Positions 1 to 5,708 of a DNA stretch of 5,713 nt are shown here, piece by piece. The notes under the pieces are model-generated. The model was not told where the DNA came from. It saw only the letters and a list, made by a program, of their open reading frames with translations, and did not search any database. Position 1 is the first letter of the stretch. Every line of letters starts with the position of its first letter. The position numbers were made by a program, and so were the translations under genes. The stretch is from Desulfuromonadaceae bacterium (lineage in GTDB: Bacteria > Desulfobacterota > Desulfuromonadia > Geobacterales > Pseudopelobacteraceae). Where the stretch lies: assembly GCA_028686145.1 (NCBI GenBank), contig JAQUCQ010000229.1, forward strand, positions 1-5,713, in the 5' to 3' direction.

Positions 1-375
1 GCGCAGGGTTTCTTCATAAAATTCGAAGGACAGATCCGGGTGCAGGCCACCGACCATATGCACTTCGGTGGCTCCTTCTTTTTCTGCCTCGTGAGCCCGC
101 TTGCATATTTCGTCGAGCGCCAGAGTGTACGCGCCATCTTCGCCGCTGGTTCGAGAGAATGCGCAGAATGCGCAGCGATTAACACAGACATTGGTCGGGT
201 TTATGTGGCGGTTGACGTTGAAATAAACATTTGTACCGTTTTTGCGTTCATTGGCCACTGCTGCCAGCTCACCGATCGCGAGCAGATCATTCGATCGGAA
301 CAGAAAAAGCGCCTCGTCAGAGGTTATGCGCTGACCGGCGTGGACATGCGCGGATATGGTTTCAATGGTTATCAT
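1..375 (-). CDS. mqnE: Aminodeoxyfutalosine synthase MqnE, N-terminal part (3' end outside window)
   Basis: Only the first 125 residues are in the window, and the gene runs off the left edge. The protein is a radical SAM enzyme. The cluster-binding motif CX3CX2C is at C64, C68 and C71 within INPTNVCVNRCAFCAFSR, followed by EVHMVGGLHPDL at about residues 104-115. These two motifs in this form point to MqnE rather than its paralogues MqnC and CofH, which usually have INYTNVC or GGTHP variants (family knowledge from memory). MqnE couples the 5'-deoxyadenosyl radical of SAM to 3-[(1-carboxyvinyl)oxy]benzoate to give aminodeoxyfutalosine in the cytosolic futalosine route to menaquinone. The ATG at 375 is chosen because an in-frame TAA lies ten codons upstream and the family N-terminus is complete. 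No convincing Shine-Dalgarno precedes it. It is the last visible gene of the cobM-cbiG-pdxA-mqnE run, 51 bases after pdxA. Confidence 0.88.
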   Translation of the reverse strand, partial: MITIETISAHVHAGQRITSDEALFLFRSNDLLAIGELAAVANERKNGTNVYFNVNRHINPTNVCVNRCAFCAFSRTSGEDGAYTLALDEICKRAHEAEKEGATEVHMVGGLHPDLSFEFYEETLR

Positions 376-390
376 GGCTGGGAGTTTACG

Positions 391-414
391 AAAAATGGAC
401 GCTTAGTGCAAGCG
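391..414 (-). terminator. Weak terminator- or attenuator-like hairpin between pdxA and mqnE
   Basis: Read on the minus strand, CGCTT (414-410) and AAGCG (404-400) can form a 5-bp stem with a 5-base loop. Five T residues follow four bases later (395-391). It sits in the 51-base gap between the pdxA stop and the mqnE start, the widest gap in this gene run. The stem is short and the T-run is offset, so it may only be partial attenuation or chance. Confidence 0.2.
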
Positions 415-426
415 GAAAGCAGATAA

Positions 427-1428
427 TCATCCTGCCATCTTCGCTGCCATCCTGATCGCTGCCAGCAGGCTTTCTTCGGAGGCCGTACCACTGCCGGCAA
501 GGTTATAGGCGGTGCCGTGGTCAACGGAGGTGCGGATGATCGGCAGACCCAGAGTAATATTGACGCCGTCATCAAAGTGCAGCATCTTGAGTGGAATCAA
601 CCCCTGATCGTGATACATGGCTACGACACCGTCATAACCGCCCTGTTGTGCAAAATGAAACAGGGTGTCGGCCGATAGCGGTCCCTCGGCATTGATCCCT
701 TCCAACTGGGCGGCCTTTACCGCCGGCGCGATGACTTCCAGTTCCTCGGTGCCGAACTTCCCGCCTTCGCCGCAATGTGGATTGAGTGCAAGCACCGCCA
801 GCTTCGGCGACTCTTTGCCGCTCAAACGCGCAACCCCTTGTGCCGTGATGCGTATGGTTTTGAGTACCTGTTCAAACGTTACCAGGCGCGGGACATCACT
901 TAGCGCCTCATGAATCGTCACCAGGCTGACCCGCAGCAGGTCACCGGCCAGCATCATGACGAAGTTGTCTGTTCCGCACAATTCGGCCAGCAGTTCGGTG
1001 TGACCCGGATAGTCGTGCCCGGCTCGATGCATCGCTTCCTTGCTGATCGGGGCGGTCACCATCGCGGCGGCCTGGCCATCAAGGCAGAGGCGTGCGGCGT
1101 GGCAGATGTAGCGGTAGACCGCATCGCCCGCCGCGTTTGACGGAGCGCCGTACAGCATGTCGGCTTCCTTGAGGTGTGAGAGTTCGAGTAGGGGAATGCT
1201 GCCTTCCGGGAAGGTTCGCGCATCCTCTATAGTGTTTGGTGCGAAAAATTTGAGGGTTGAACCGCAGACGGCAAGCGCCCGTTCCAGTGCCAGCCGGTCT
1301 CCGATCACGAGTGGAACACAGCTGTTGTTGACATCCGGCGACTGCAGCGCTTTTATGATGATTTCCGGGCCAATACCACTGGGGTCTCCCATGGTAATAG
1401 CGATAACCGGTTTACTCTCTCTATTCAT
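427..1428 (-). CDS. pdxA: 4-hydroxythreonine-4-phosphate dehydrogenase PdxA
   Basis: A full-length 333-residue PdxA, the usual family size. It oxidises 4-phosphohydroxy-L-threonine with NAD(P)+ and decarboxylates the product to 3-amino-1-hydroxyacetone phosphate, which PdxJ condenses with deoxyxylulose phosphate in DXP-dependent vitamin B6 synthesis. Visible motifs are ITMGDPSGIGPE near residues 11-22, TAPISKEA around 125-132, GHTELLAELCG at 142-152, NPHCGEGGKFGTEE at 216-229 and the C-terminal GTAYNLAGSGTASEESL stretch at 305-321. The three histidines expected to bind the catalytic metal are all present: H173 (TIHEALSDVP), H218 (NPHCGEGG) and H273 (MYHDQGL). They are spaced as in the E. coli enzyme. 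The ATG at 1428 has a good Shine-Dalgarno, GAGGA (1439-1435), six bases upstream. It follows cbiG by 14 bases, so it is surely cotranscribed. Confidence 0.96.
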   Translation of the reverse strand: MNRESKPVIAITMGDPSGIGPEIIIKALQSPDVNNSCVPLVIGDRLALERALAVCGSTLKFFAPNTIEDARTFPEGSIPLLELSHLKEADMLYGAPSNAAGDAVYRYICHAARLCLDGQAAAMVTAPISKEAMHRAGHDYPGHTELLAELCGTDNFVMMLAGDLLRVSLVTIHEALSDVPRLVTFEQVLKTIRITAQGVARLSGKESPKLAVLALNPHCGEGGKFGTEELEVIAPAVKAAQLEGINAEGPLSADTLFHFAQQGGYDGVVAMYHDQGLIPLKMLHFDDGVNITLGLPIIRTSVDHGTAYNLAGSGTASEESLLAAIRMAAKMAG

Positions 1429-1442
1429 TGCATGTCCTCGAG

Positions 1443-2489
1443 TTATGCTACTGCCAGGGTGATATTAGCGGATTTGACCTTCCGTAACAGCAATTCCCCG
1501 CCATTTGCGGCAAGAATTGCGGCCGGTTCGGCGACACCGGCAGCACCGACTGCCGCCAAGGCATGTTTTGAGGGTGGCGAGGGAAAGGTAACCCTGTTCA
1601 GCTCCTCACTCTCAAAGCAACGGAGCGGAACCCCCAGACGCCCTGCATATTCTGCAAGCCCTCTTTCATCGCGTTTGGCTGCTACCGAGGCGATGCAGTA
1701 GATGCTTTTTTGAGAGAGATCCAATTGTTTCAGGTGGGCCGTAACAAACGCTTCGATTTCATCAGCCGGTGTGCCGCGGTTGCAGCCGATGCCGAGCACC
1801 AGGTTGCGGGGACGGAGGATCAGGCTATTATCCGCGTTGATCTGTTCCGGTAGAGTGCGATTGGTAACAAACAATAAACCGCGTGCCGTGCTATCCATGG
1901 CTTCAGCAGAAGTTTCAAAAAAAGTAACCTTCCCCCGGCCCTGCAGCCACGCGCTGGTCAGCCCGGTCGGGTCTACTACTGCAATCTCTTCGTCATCAAG
2001 CAATAGGGTGTTGAGTATTTTGACCCGGCTGATATCCTCAATGCCCCATCCCTGCTCCTTGGCTAGCATGTCAAAGGAGGGGAGCTCGTTGGCATCGGTT
2101 GCGGTAGTAATGACGGCACGGGCTCCGGTGACGGAGGCGCAGCACCCGGCAAGCTCGTTGCCGCCCCCCAGATGCCCGGAAAGAAGAGAAATGGCATATC
2201 TGCCGGCATCATCCATCACGACAACTGCCGGATCGGTCTCCTTTGACTCCAGCAACGGCGCGATCACCCGCACGACGATGCCGGTTGCCATGATCAGCAC
2301 GAAACCATCGTATTGTTTCCAGAGCGAAGCGATCAAAGTCTTCAGCCCGGTCGGTTCAAAACAGTGGTACGCCGTGTCGGCAGGGCCGGCATAGCGGCGG
2401 GATACATAGCAGTCGAACTCGGCCTTTTCGGCCAGTATGTGACCCAGTCGGGCTCCCCCCCGGGTTATGGCAACAACAGCGACTCGCAT
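1443..2489 (-). CDS. cbiG: Cobalt-precorrin 5A hydrolase CbiG
   Basis: A 348-residue CbiG. It opens the delta-lactone of cobalt-precorrin-5A and releases acetaldehyde to give cobalt-precorrin-5B in the anaerobic cobalamin pathway. The N-terminal and central part contains ITRGGARLG at 8-16, FVLIMATGIVVRVIAPLL at 63-80 and the family signature SGHLGGGNELA at 104-114, followed by TTATDANELPSFD at 128-140. The C-terminal domain starts near LVLGIGCNRGTP (230-241) and ends with the GAAGVAEPAAILA stretch (315-327). The start chosen, ATG at 2489, begins MRVAVVAITRG, is one base after the cobM stop and matches the family N-terminus. An in-frame ATG ten codons upstream (2519), and a longer extension still further upstream, would lie inside cobM and add non-family sequence. 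The purine-rich GGGAAGG (2510-2504) is 14 bases from the ATG, which is long, so coupling to cobM translation is likely. Confidence 0.95.
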   Translation of the reverse strand: MRVAVVAITRGGARLGHILAEKAEFDCYVSRRYAGPADTAYHCFEPTGLKTLIASLWKQYDGFVLIMATGIVVRVIAPLLESKETDPAVVVMDDAGRYAISLLSGHLGGGNELAGCCASVTGARAVITTATDANELPSFDMLAKEQGWGIEDISRVKILNTLLLDDEEIAVVDPTGLTSAWLQGRGKVTFFETSAEAMDSTARGLLFVTNRTLPEQINADNSLILRPRNLVLGIGCNRGTPADEIEAFVTAHLKQLDLSQKSIYCIASVAAKRDERGLAEYAGRLGVPLRCFESEELNRVTFPSPPSKHALAAVGAAGVAEPAAILAANGGELLLRKVKSANITLAVA

Positions 2490-2490
2490 T

Positions 2491-3270
2491 TCAGGCGACG
2501 TGACCTTCCCGGAAGCCATGAGAAAACTCGCAGTCGTACAAAAGTGATTTGGCCTTAAGCCCTTCGCGGCGGGCAGCCAGTACATCGCCGACAATGATCA
2601 GAGCCTGACGATCAATGCCTGACTGCTGCACTCTTTCTACAAGTTCGGACAGAGTGCACTGGATAATCTGCTCGTCATCCCATGAGGCCCGGCAGACAAC
2701 TGCAGCAGGAGTGGTGGTCGTATAGGCACCCTGCAGCAACTGGTCAACGACCTTTTCGACCATGCCGACCGAAAGATAGATTACCATCGTGGCACCGAGT
2801 TTAGCGATCGCGTGCAGTTGCTCACGTTCCGGTACCGGGGTGCGTCCTTCCATGCGGGTGAAAATGACCGTCTGGGATACCTCCGGCAGAGTCAGCTCCT
2901 GTTTGAGCGCGGCCGCTGCGGCAAAGGCGCTGGTTACTCCCGGCACGACCTGATAACCGATTTCCAATCGGTCAAGCGCTTCCATCTGCTCCTGAATGGC
3001 ACCATAGATGGACGGGTCACCGGTGTGCAGGCGGACAACGTTTTGTCCTGCTGCCACGGCATCCATCATGACGGTGATGACCTCGGAGAGCGTCATCCCT
3101 GCGGAATCATAGACATCGGCCCTTGTTGCATACAGCTGCACCAGCTTTCGGTCCACCAGGCTTCCGGCAAAAACGACGACATCGGCATGTTTCAAGAGGC
3201 GCGCGCCACGGACGGTAATCAGGTCGGTCGCTCCCGGACCGGCACCTACAAACGATATTCTGGTGGCCAT
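2491..3270 (-). CDS. cobM: Precorrin-4 / cobalt-precorrin-4 C11-methyltransferase CobM (CbiF)
   Basis: A 259-residue SAM-dependent tetrapyrrole methylase that methylates C-11 of (cobalt-)precorrin-4 to give (cobalt-)precorrin-5A. The SUMT-family fold is clear. VGAGPGATDLITVRGARLL at 8-26 is the first signature, HTGDPSIYGAIQEQ at 82-95 is the second SAM-binding signature, and VVPGVTSAFAAAAAL at 108-122 and TRMEGRTPVPE at 138-148 are typical of the CobM/CbiF branch. Because cbiG follows directly, it probably works on the cobalt-containing intermediate of the anaerobic route, so cbiF would be the functional name. The ATG at 3270 has GGAGA (3279-3275) four bases upstream, a slightly short spacing. 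A strong promoter lies about 50-80 bases upstream, making this the first gene of the operon. Confidence 0.96.
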   Translation of the reverse strand: MATRISFVGAGPGATDLITVRGARLLKHADVVVFAGSLVDRKLVQLYATRADVYDSAGMTLSEVITVMMDAVAAGQNVVRLHTGDPSIYGAIQEQMEALDRLEIGYQVVPGVTSAFAAAAALKQELTLPEVSQTVIFTRMEGRTPVPEREQLHAIAKLGATMVIYLSVGMVEKVVDQLLQGAYTTTTPAAVVCRASWDDEQIIQCTLSELVERVQQSGIDRQALIIVGDVLAARREGLKAKSLLYDCEFSHGFREGHVA

Positions 3271-3319
3271 GTATTCTCCATCGCTTCATTACTTATAAAA
3301 GACTGAACCACTGCTGTTT

Positions 3320-3348
3320 CTTGTAGCCGTAAAGCGCTGCCGTGTCAA
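3320..3348 (-). promoter_or_regulatory. Sigma-70-type promoter of the cobM-cbiG-pdxA-mqnE operon
   Basis: On the minus strand a perfect -35 TTGACA (3348-3343) is separated by 17 bases from TACAAG (3325-3320), which matches the -10 consensus at four of six positions. Transcription would start near 3313, giving a leader of roughly 43 nt before the cobM ATG at 3270. That leader is too short for a cobalamin riboswitch. Confidence 0.65.
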
Positions 3349-3400
3349 GGTGGTGCGGATTCAGCTGCTGTTATAAATTCAGGAAGTTGCATATTCTGCG

Positions 3401-3429
3401 TTACCAAAATCCGGATTATATGGTATAAG
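3401..3429 (+). promoter_or_regulatory. Sigma-70-type promoter of the OmpA-family lipoprotein gene
   Basis: A -35 element TTACCA (3401-3406, four of six consensus bases) and a -10 element TATAAG (3424-3429, five of six) are separated by 17 bases. Transcription would start near 3436 and give a short leader of about 28 nt. That leader contains the Shine-Dalgarno GGAGG (3451-3455), eight bases before the ATG at 3464. It diverges from the cobM promoter in the same 193-bp region. Confidence 0.55.
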
Positions 3430-3463
3430 GCCGAAAGCACTATCTCTGCGGGAGGATGGACCA

Positions 3464-4306
3464 ATGATCAAACGAGTACTTGTATATCTGGCTGGCGCCT
3501 TTTTTATGTTGTCTGCCAGTGGCTGCCTTGTTGCTGAAAGTACCTACCTGAAAAAGGCTGAGGAAGCTGATGGCGTGTCCAAATCACTGGCCGAGTTGCA
3601 GCAGGCGCACAAAAAACTTTTGTCGGAAAACAGTGCTCTGAAAGCCAAATTTGTCCAGCTTACCCAGGATGCCGCAGTACTAACCGATGAGAAAAAACAG
3701 CTTGAGGGGATTCTAAGGGCAAAATCAGATACATTATCAAAAAATATCAGTGAATTGCGTCAAGAGGTGTCGGAGCTTAAAGCTGAAAACAGCCGATTGA
3801 ACGATGAAATATCCGAGCTTCAGAAGGCGAAAGAGGAAAAGGTTAAAGAGGTCAGCGGGACGTACGAGCAGCTTCTTGCCACTATGAAGAACGAGATTGC
3901 CAAAGGGCAGGTTACCATATCCGAACTGAAGGGCAAACTGACGGTAAATATGGAGGCAGCCATCCTGTTTGATTCCGGCAGGGCCGACATCAAACCTGAG
4001 GGGCTGGATATTTTGGACAAGATGGTTGATACGCTGAAAAATGTCGGTGACAAAGCTATCCGGATTGAGGGGCATACTGATGTGGTACAGATTACCGGTA
4101 CGCTTGCCCACATCTATCCTACCAATTGGGAGCTGTCAGCTGCCCGCGCTATTAATGTTACCAAATTTTTGCAGAAGCAGGGGATTGATCCCCGCAATCT
4201 TTCGGCCGCCGCTTTTGCTGAATATAAACCGGTTGCAGATAATGGCACGAAAGAAGGCCGGGCAAGAAATCGTCGTATTGAAATAACGCTGGTCGCCAAG
4301 GACTGA
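3464..4306 (+). CDS. OmpA-family lipoprotein with long coiled coil
   Basis: A 280-residue envelope protein. The N-terminus is a lipoprotein signal peptide: basic IKR, hydrophobic core to about residue 18, and lipobox ASGC with C21 as the lipidated residue. Leucine follows at +2, which is compatible with the outer membrane. Residues about 28-155 are rich in E, K, L and A with heptad-like spacing and predict a long coiled coil. Residues about 159-278 form an OmpA C-terminal peptidoglycan-binding domain: ILFDSGRADIKPEG (167-180), IEGHTD (201-206), NWELSAARA (221-229) and RARNRRIEI (266-274). D206 and R228 correspond to the residues that hold the diaminopimelate peptide in OmpA. The domain resembles MotB, but there is no transmembrane helix and plug, so MotB is unlikely. 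The likely role is to tether outer membrane to peptidoglycan across the periplasm. Its own promoter and a strong Shine-Dalgarno precede it. Confidence 0.9.
   Translation: MIKRVLVYLAGAFFMLSASGCLVAESTYLKKAEEADGVSKSLAELQQAHKKLLSENSALKAKFVQLTQDAAVLTDEKKQLEGILRAKSDTLSKNISELRQEVSELKAENSRLNDEISELQKAKEEKVKEVSGTYEQLLATMKNEIAKGQVTISELKGKLTVNMEAAILFDSGRADIKPEGLDILDKMVDTLKNVGDKAIRIEGHTDVVQITGTLAHIYPTNWELSAARAINVTKFLQKQGIDPRNLSAAAFAEYKPVADNGTKEGRARNRRIEITLVAKD
4298..4302 (+). promoter_or_regulatory. Ribosome binding site that sets the GTG start of the Smr gene
   Basis: AAGGA lies within the last codons of the preceding lipoprotein gene and is eight bases before GTG at 4311. It supports the non-ATG start and close coupling of the two genes. 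Confidence 0.6.
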
Positions 4307-4310
4307 AAAC

Positions 4311-5015
4311 GTGGCAAAGAAAAAACAACGACAGCAGAATGCGCCCAAGCCGAAAGAGTTTCTTAGCACCCCGTTCGGGGCTCTGAAAGGGATTGCTGTT
4401 TCGGATGCGGAGCCGATAACGCCGAGTCAGTCTGCCAGCCCAAAAACAGCAGAGCCGGTTGAAAACGCCCTTGATCTTTTTCTCCAAGAGGTGGCGGATG
4501 TGCGGCCGTTTCAAGGCTCCGGGAAAAAGCTGGTTAAAGCTGGTTCGCACCCATTACAGAAAACAGCCGGAAAGGTGGCGGAAGAGTTTCTTGTCGTCGA
4601 AGAAGGCGCTTTCCTTGAGGAAATTAGCCGCCTGAAGCTGGATACGAAGTTTACAGATTCCGTTCCTGATGAAGGTGAATTGCAGCCTCTGGCTGGCAAC
4701 CGGCTCCGGCAGGTTAAGCGGGGTGTTGTTTCAGTCAATCATCAGCTCGACCTGCACGGTTTGACGCGTGAGGAAGCCCTGGAGGCTTTGCCGCGTTTTT
4801 TACGCTCTGCTCAAAAAAAGGGGCAAAAAGCTGTTTTGGTGATCACCGGCAAGGGATACCACTCACAGGAAGAACCGGTGCTGCACCAAGCTGTTGCTTC
4901 ATGGCTGCGCGATGCGGGGCGGGAGATAGTTTTGGAATTTGCTCCTGCTCCTCGCGAAATGGGTGGAAGCGGAGCATATGTAGTATTTTTGAGGACTCTT
5001 CAGCCCTCCGAATAA
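4311..5015 (+). CDS. Smr domain-containing protein (Smr/MutS family, stand-alone)
   Basis: A 234-residue cytosolic protein. The C-terminal Smr domain (about 143-231) has all the hallmark motifs: LDLHG at 146-150 followed by LTREEALEAL, TGKGYHS at 179-185 and GGSGA at 218-222. Smr domains are known as nicking endonucleases acting on nucleic acid, DNA or RNA depending on the member. The substrate here cannot be told. No MutS ATPase part is present. The first 140 residues start with a lysine/glutamine-rich stretch (MAKKKQRQQN) and continue as a proline- and serine-containing, probably flexible segment that I do not recognise. The start is a GTG, four bases after the OmpA-family gene. AAGGA (4298-4302), inside the end of that gene, lies eight bases upstream, so translation of the two genes is probably coupled. 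Confidence 0.9.
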   Translation: MAKKKQRQQNAPKPKEFLSTPFGALKGIAVSDAEPITPSQSASPKTAEPVENALDLFLQEVADVRPFQGSGKKLVKAGSHPLQKTAGKVAEEFLVVEEGAFLEEISRLKLDTKFTDSVPDEGELQPLAGNRLRQVKRGVVSVNHQLDLHGLTREEALEALPRFLRSAQKKGQKAVLVITGKGYHSQEEPVLHQAVASWLRDAGREIVLEFAPAPREMGGSGAYVVFLRTLQPSE

Positions 5016-5085
5016 ACACTATTTCAAGCAGAACACTGATCCAAAATACTGTACGGATAGCAACCAAACTCAGATTCGATGCATG

Positions 5086-5091
5086 AAAGGA
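5086..5091 (+). promoter_or_regulatory. Ribosome binding site that sets the start of the Dabb gene
   Basis: AAAGGA ends eight bases before the ATG at 5100. The alternative in-frame ATG at 5079 would place this site inside the coding region and would have no Shine-Dalgarno of its own, so the shorter protein is preferred. Confidence 0.6.
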
Positions 5092-5099
5092 ACGGCACT

Positions 5100-5390
5100 A
5101 TGATTACCCATATTGTATTGTTTAAACTGGCTGAACCCACTGATGAAAACCTGGCTGTCACCAGAAACAAACTGCTCAGCATGGACGGTAAAATTGACAT
5201 GCTGCGTCATCTTGAAGTCGGAGTTGACATGATCAGATCGGAGCGCTCATACGACATTGCGCTTACAACCCGTTTTGAATCGCTCGAAGATCTGCAGGCC
5301 TATCAGATCCACCCGTACCACGCCGGAGAGGTGATCCCGCATATGAAGTCAGTCTGCTCATCAATTGTTGCGGTTGATTACGAAAACTGA
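5100..5390 (+). CDS. Dabb family protein (stress-responsive A/B barrel domain)
   Basis: A 96-residue protein that is almost entirely one Dabb domain, a dimeric ferredoxin-like alpha/beta barrel. Recognisable features are the opening strand MITHIVLFKL (1-10), a helix about 15-28, the strand LEVGVDMIRSERSYDIALTTRFES (38-61) with the usual pattern of family members, then SLEDLQAYQIHPYHAGEVIPHMKSVCSSIVAVDYEN. The YxxHPxH segment near 68-74 is characteristic. The biochemical role of bacterial Dabb proteins is mostly unknown; plant relatives are stress-induced and some relatives are cyclases. The start is chosen from the Shine-Dalgarno (5086-5091), since the upstream ATG at 5079 adds seven unrelated residues. 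It lies 84 bases after the Smr gene. I see only a weak promoter candidate between them, so it may be read from the upstream promoter. Confidence 0.85.
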   Translation: MITHIVLFKLAEPTDENLAVTRNKLLSMDGKIDMLRHLEVGVDMIRSERSYDIALTTRFESLEDLQAYQIHPYHAGEVIPHMKSVCSSIVAVDYEN

Positions 5391-5415
5391 AGGATTATAC
5401 CGTATACTTTTTAGC

Positions 5416-5444
5416 TTGACGAAACACGAGCGTATGCGTAGAAT
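5416..5444 (+). promoter_or_regulatory. Strong sigma-70-type promoter for the gene at the right edge
   Basis: TTGACG (5416-5421, five of six) and TAGAAT (5439-5444, five of six) are separated by exactly 17 bases. Transcription would begin near 5451, leaving a leader of about 140 nt before the ATG at 5592. It is the best-matching promoter pair on the plus strand of this window and separates the following gene from the Dabb gene upstream. Confidence 0.65.
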
Positions 5445-5450
5445 CCGGTT

Positions 5451-5591
5451 CTACTTTGGCTCCTGGCGAGTTTTCAGCGTAACATATTCGGATGAGAAAT
5501 AGATGCTGCCTCTCGGGGTGGATGATGCTTTAGGAACTTATCAGCGCAGGTTTTCTACCTGTAAACACAAAAAACAAACAGGAGGCAGTAA
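5451..5591 (+). promoter_or_regulatory. Long 5' leader able to mask its Shine-Dalgarno (candidate translational switch)
   Basis: This stretch between the predicted transcription start and the ATG at 5592 holds no convincing gene. Segment 5504-5513 (TGCTGCCTCT) can pair with 5581-5590 (GGAGGCAGTA) in a 10-bp helix with two G-U pairs, covering the entire Shine-Dalgarno. Two competing structures are visible: 5506-5511 can instead pair with 5516-5521 around a CTCG loop, and CAGGT (5547-5551) pairs with ACCTG (5557-5561) as a local hairpin. CCTGT (5558-5562) can also pair with ACAGG (5578-5582). Alternative pairings of this kind are typical of translational switches. I do not recognise a known riboswitch class, and the effect is inferred only from complementarity. 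Confidence 0.4.
5580..5585 (+). promoter_or_regulatory. Consensus Shine-Dalgarno before the ATG at 5592
   Basis: AGGAGG ends six bases before the ATG at 5592, an ideal sequence and spacing. It is the main evidence that translation begins there, and it is the target of the masking helix in the leader. Confidence 0.7.
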
Positions 5592-5708
5592 ATGTCGGAT
5601 TACGGAACTCTTCAAGACCGCGTACAGTGCAAGTCCCTTTTGAGCAAAGTGATGCTAATCTTGGCGCAGATGCTGGCACAATTACTTTTGGCAAGCGCAA
5701 ACAAATAA
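5592..5708 (+). CDS. Small unrecognised reading frame (38 aa), or start of a frameshifted gene running past the window
   Basis: The ATG at 5592 has a perfect AGGAGG six bases upstream and a strong promoter about 150 bases away, so translation very probably starts here. Read as given it encodes 38 residues and stops at TAA 5706-5708. It begins MSDYGTLQDRVQ and then has a hydrophobic, possibly helical half (LLSKVMLILAQMLAQLLLAS). I do not recognise it. The frame one base back (codons beginning at 5594, 5597 and so on) is open from after TAG 5531-5533 to the end of the window. From about 5639 it reads as ordinary soluble protein (FEQSDANLGADAGTITFGKR). Two readings remain: a genuine small, perhaps membrane-active, peptide, or the 5' end of a larger gene in which one base has been lost or a -1 frameshift occurs at about 5620-5645. 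No function is proposed. Confidence 0.4.
   Translation: MSDYGTLQDRVQCKSLLSKVMLILAQMLAQLLLASANK

Noticed and set aside
1771..2394. Plus-strand open frame of 207 codons opposite cbiG
   Set aside because: Serine/arginine-rich translation with no recognisable motif, lying entirely antisense to a clear CbiG. It is a shadow of the real gene.
2490..2594. N-terminal extension of cbiG, upstream starts at 2594 and 2519
   Set aside because: It would overlap the end of cobM and add residues not seen in CbiG. The start at 2489 matches the family N-terminus.
2812..3306. Plus-strand open frame of 164 codons opposite cobM
   Set aside because: It has no recognisable domain, no good ribosome binding site, and lies antisense to a clear CobM/CbiF that runs through its whole length.
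3464..4306. Flagellar motor protein MotB
   Set aside because: The OmpA domain is similar, but the N-terminus is a lipoprotein signal peptide followed by a coiled coil, without the MotB transmembrane helix and plug, and no motA is adjacent.
5022..5050. Possible promoter TTTCAA-17-AATACT before the Dabb gene
   Set aside because: Only three of six and four of six consensus matches in an A/T-rich gap. Such a match is expected by chance.
5079..5099. Longer Dabb start at ATG 5079
   Set aside because: It has no Shine-Dalgarno before it, and the good site at 5086-5091 would be inside the coding region. The Dabb domain begins exactly at the ATG at 5100.
5396..5412. Terminator after the Dabb gene (TATA CCG TATA followed by a T-run)
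   Set aside because: A four-pair A/T-only stem with a three-base loop is too weak to call a terminator.
5492..5533. 13-codon upstream reading frame in the leader (MRNRCCLSGWMML), overlapping the segment that pairs with the Shine-Dalgarno
   Set aside because: Its position would fit translational attenuation, but no Shine-Dalgarno precedes the ATG and such short frames are common by chance.
5451..5591. Known riboswitch class (c-di-GMP/GEMM, cobalamin, glycine, fluoride) in the leader
   Set aside because: None of the conserved core sequences I know for these classes can be seen, so only an unnamed leader structure is reported.
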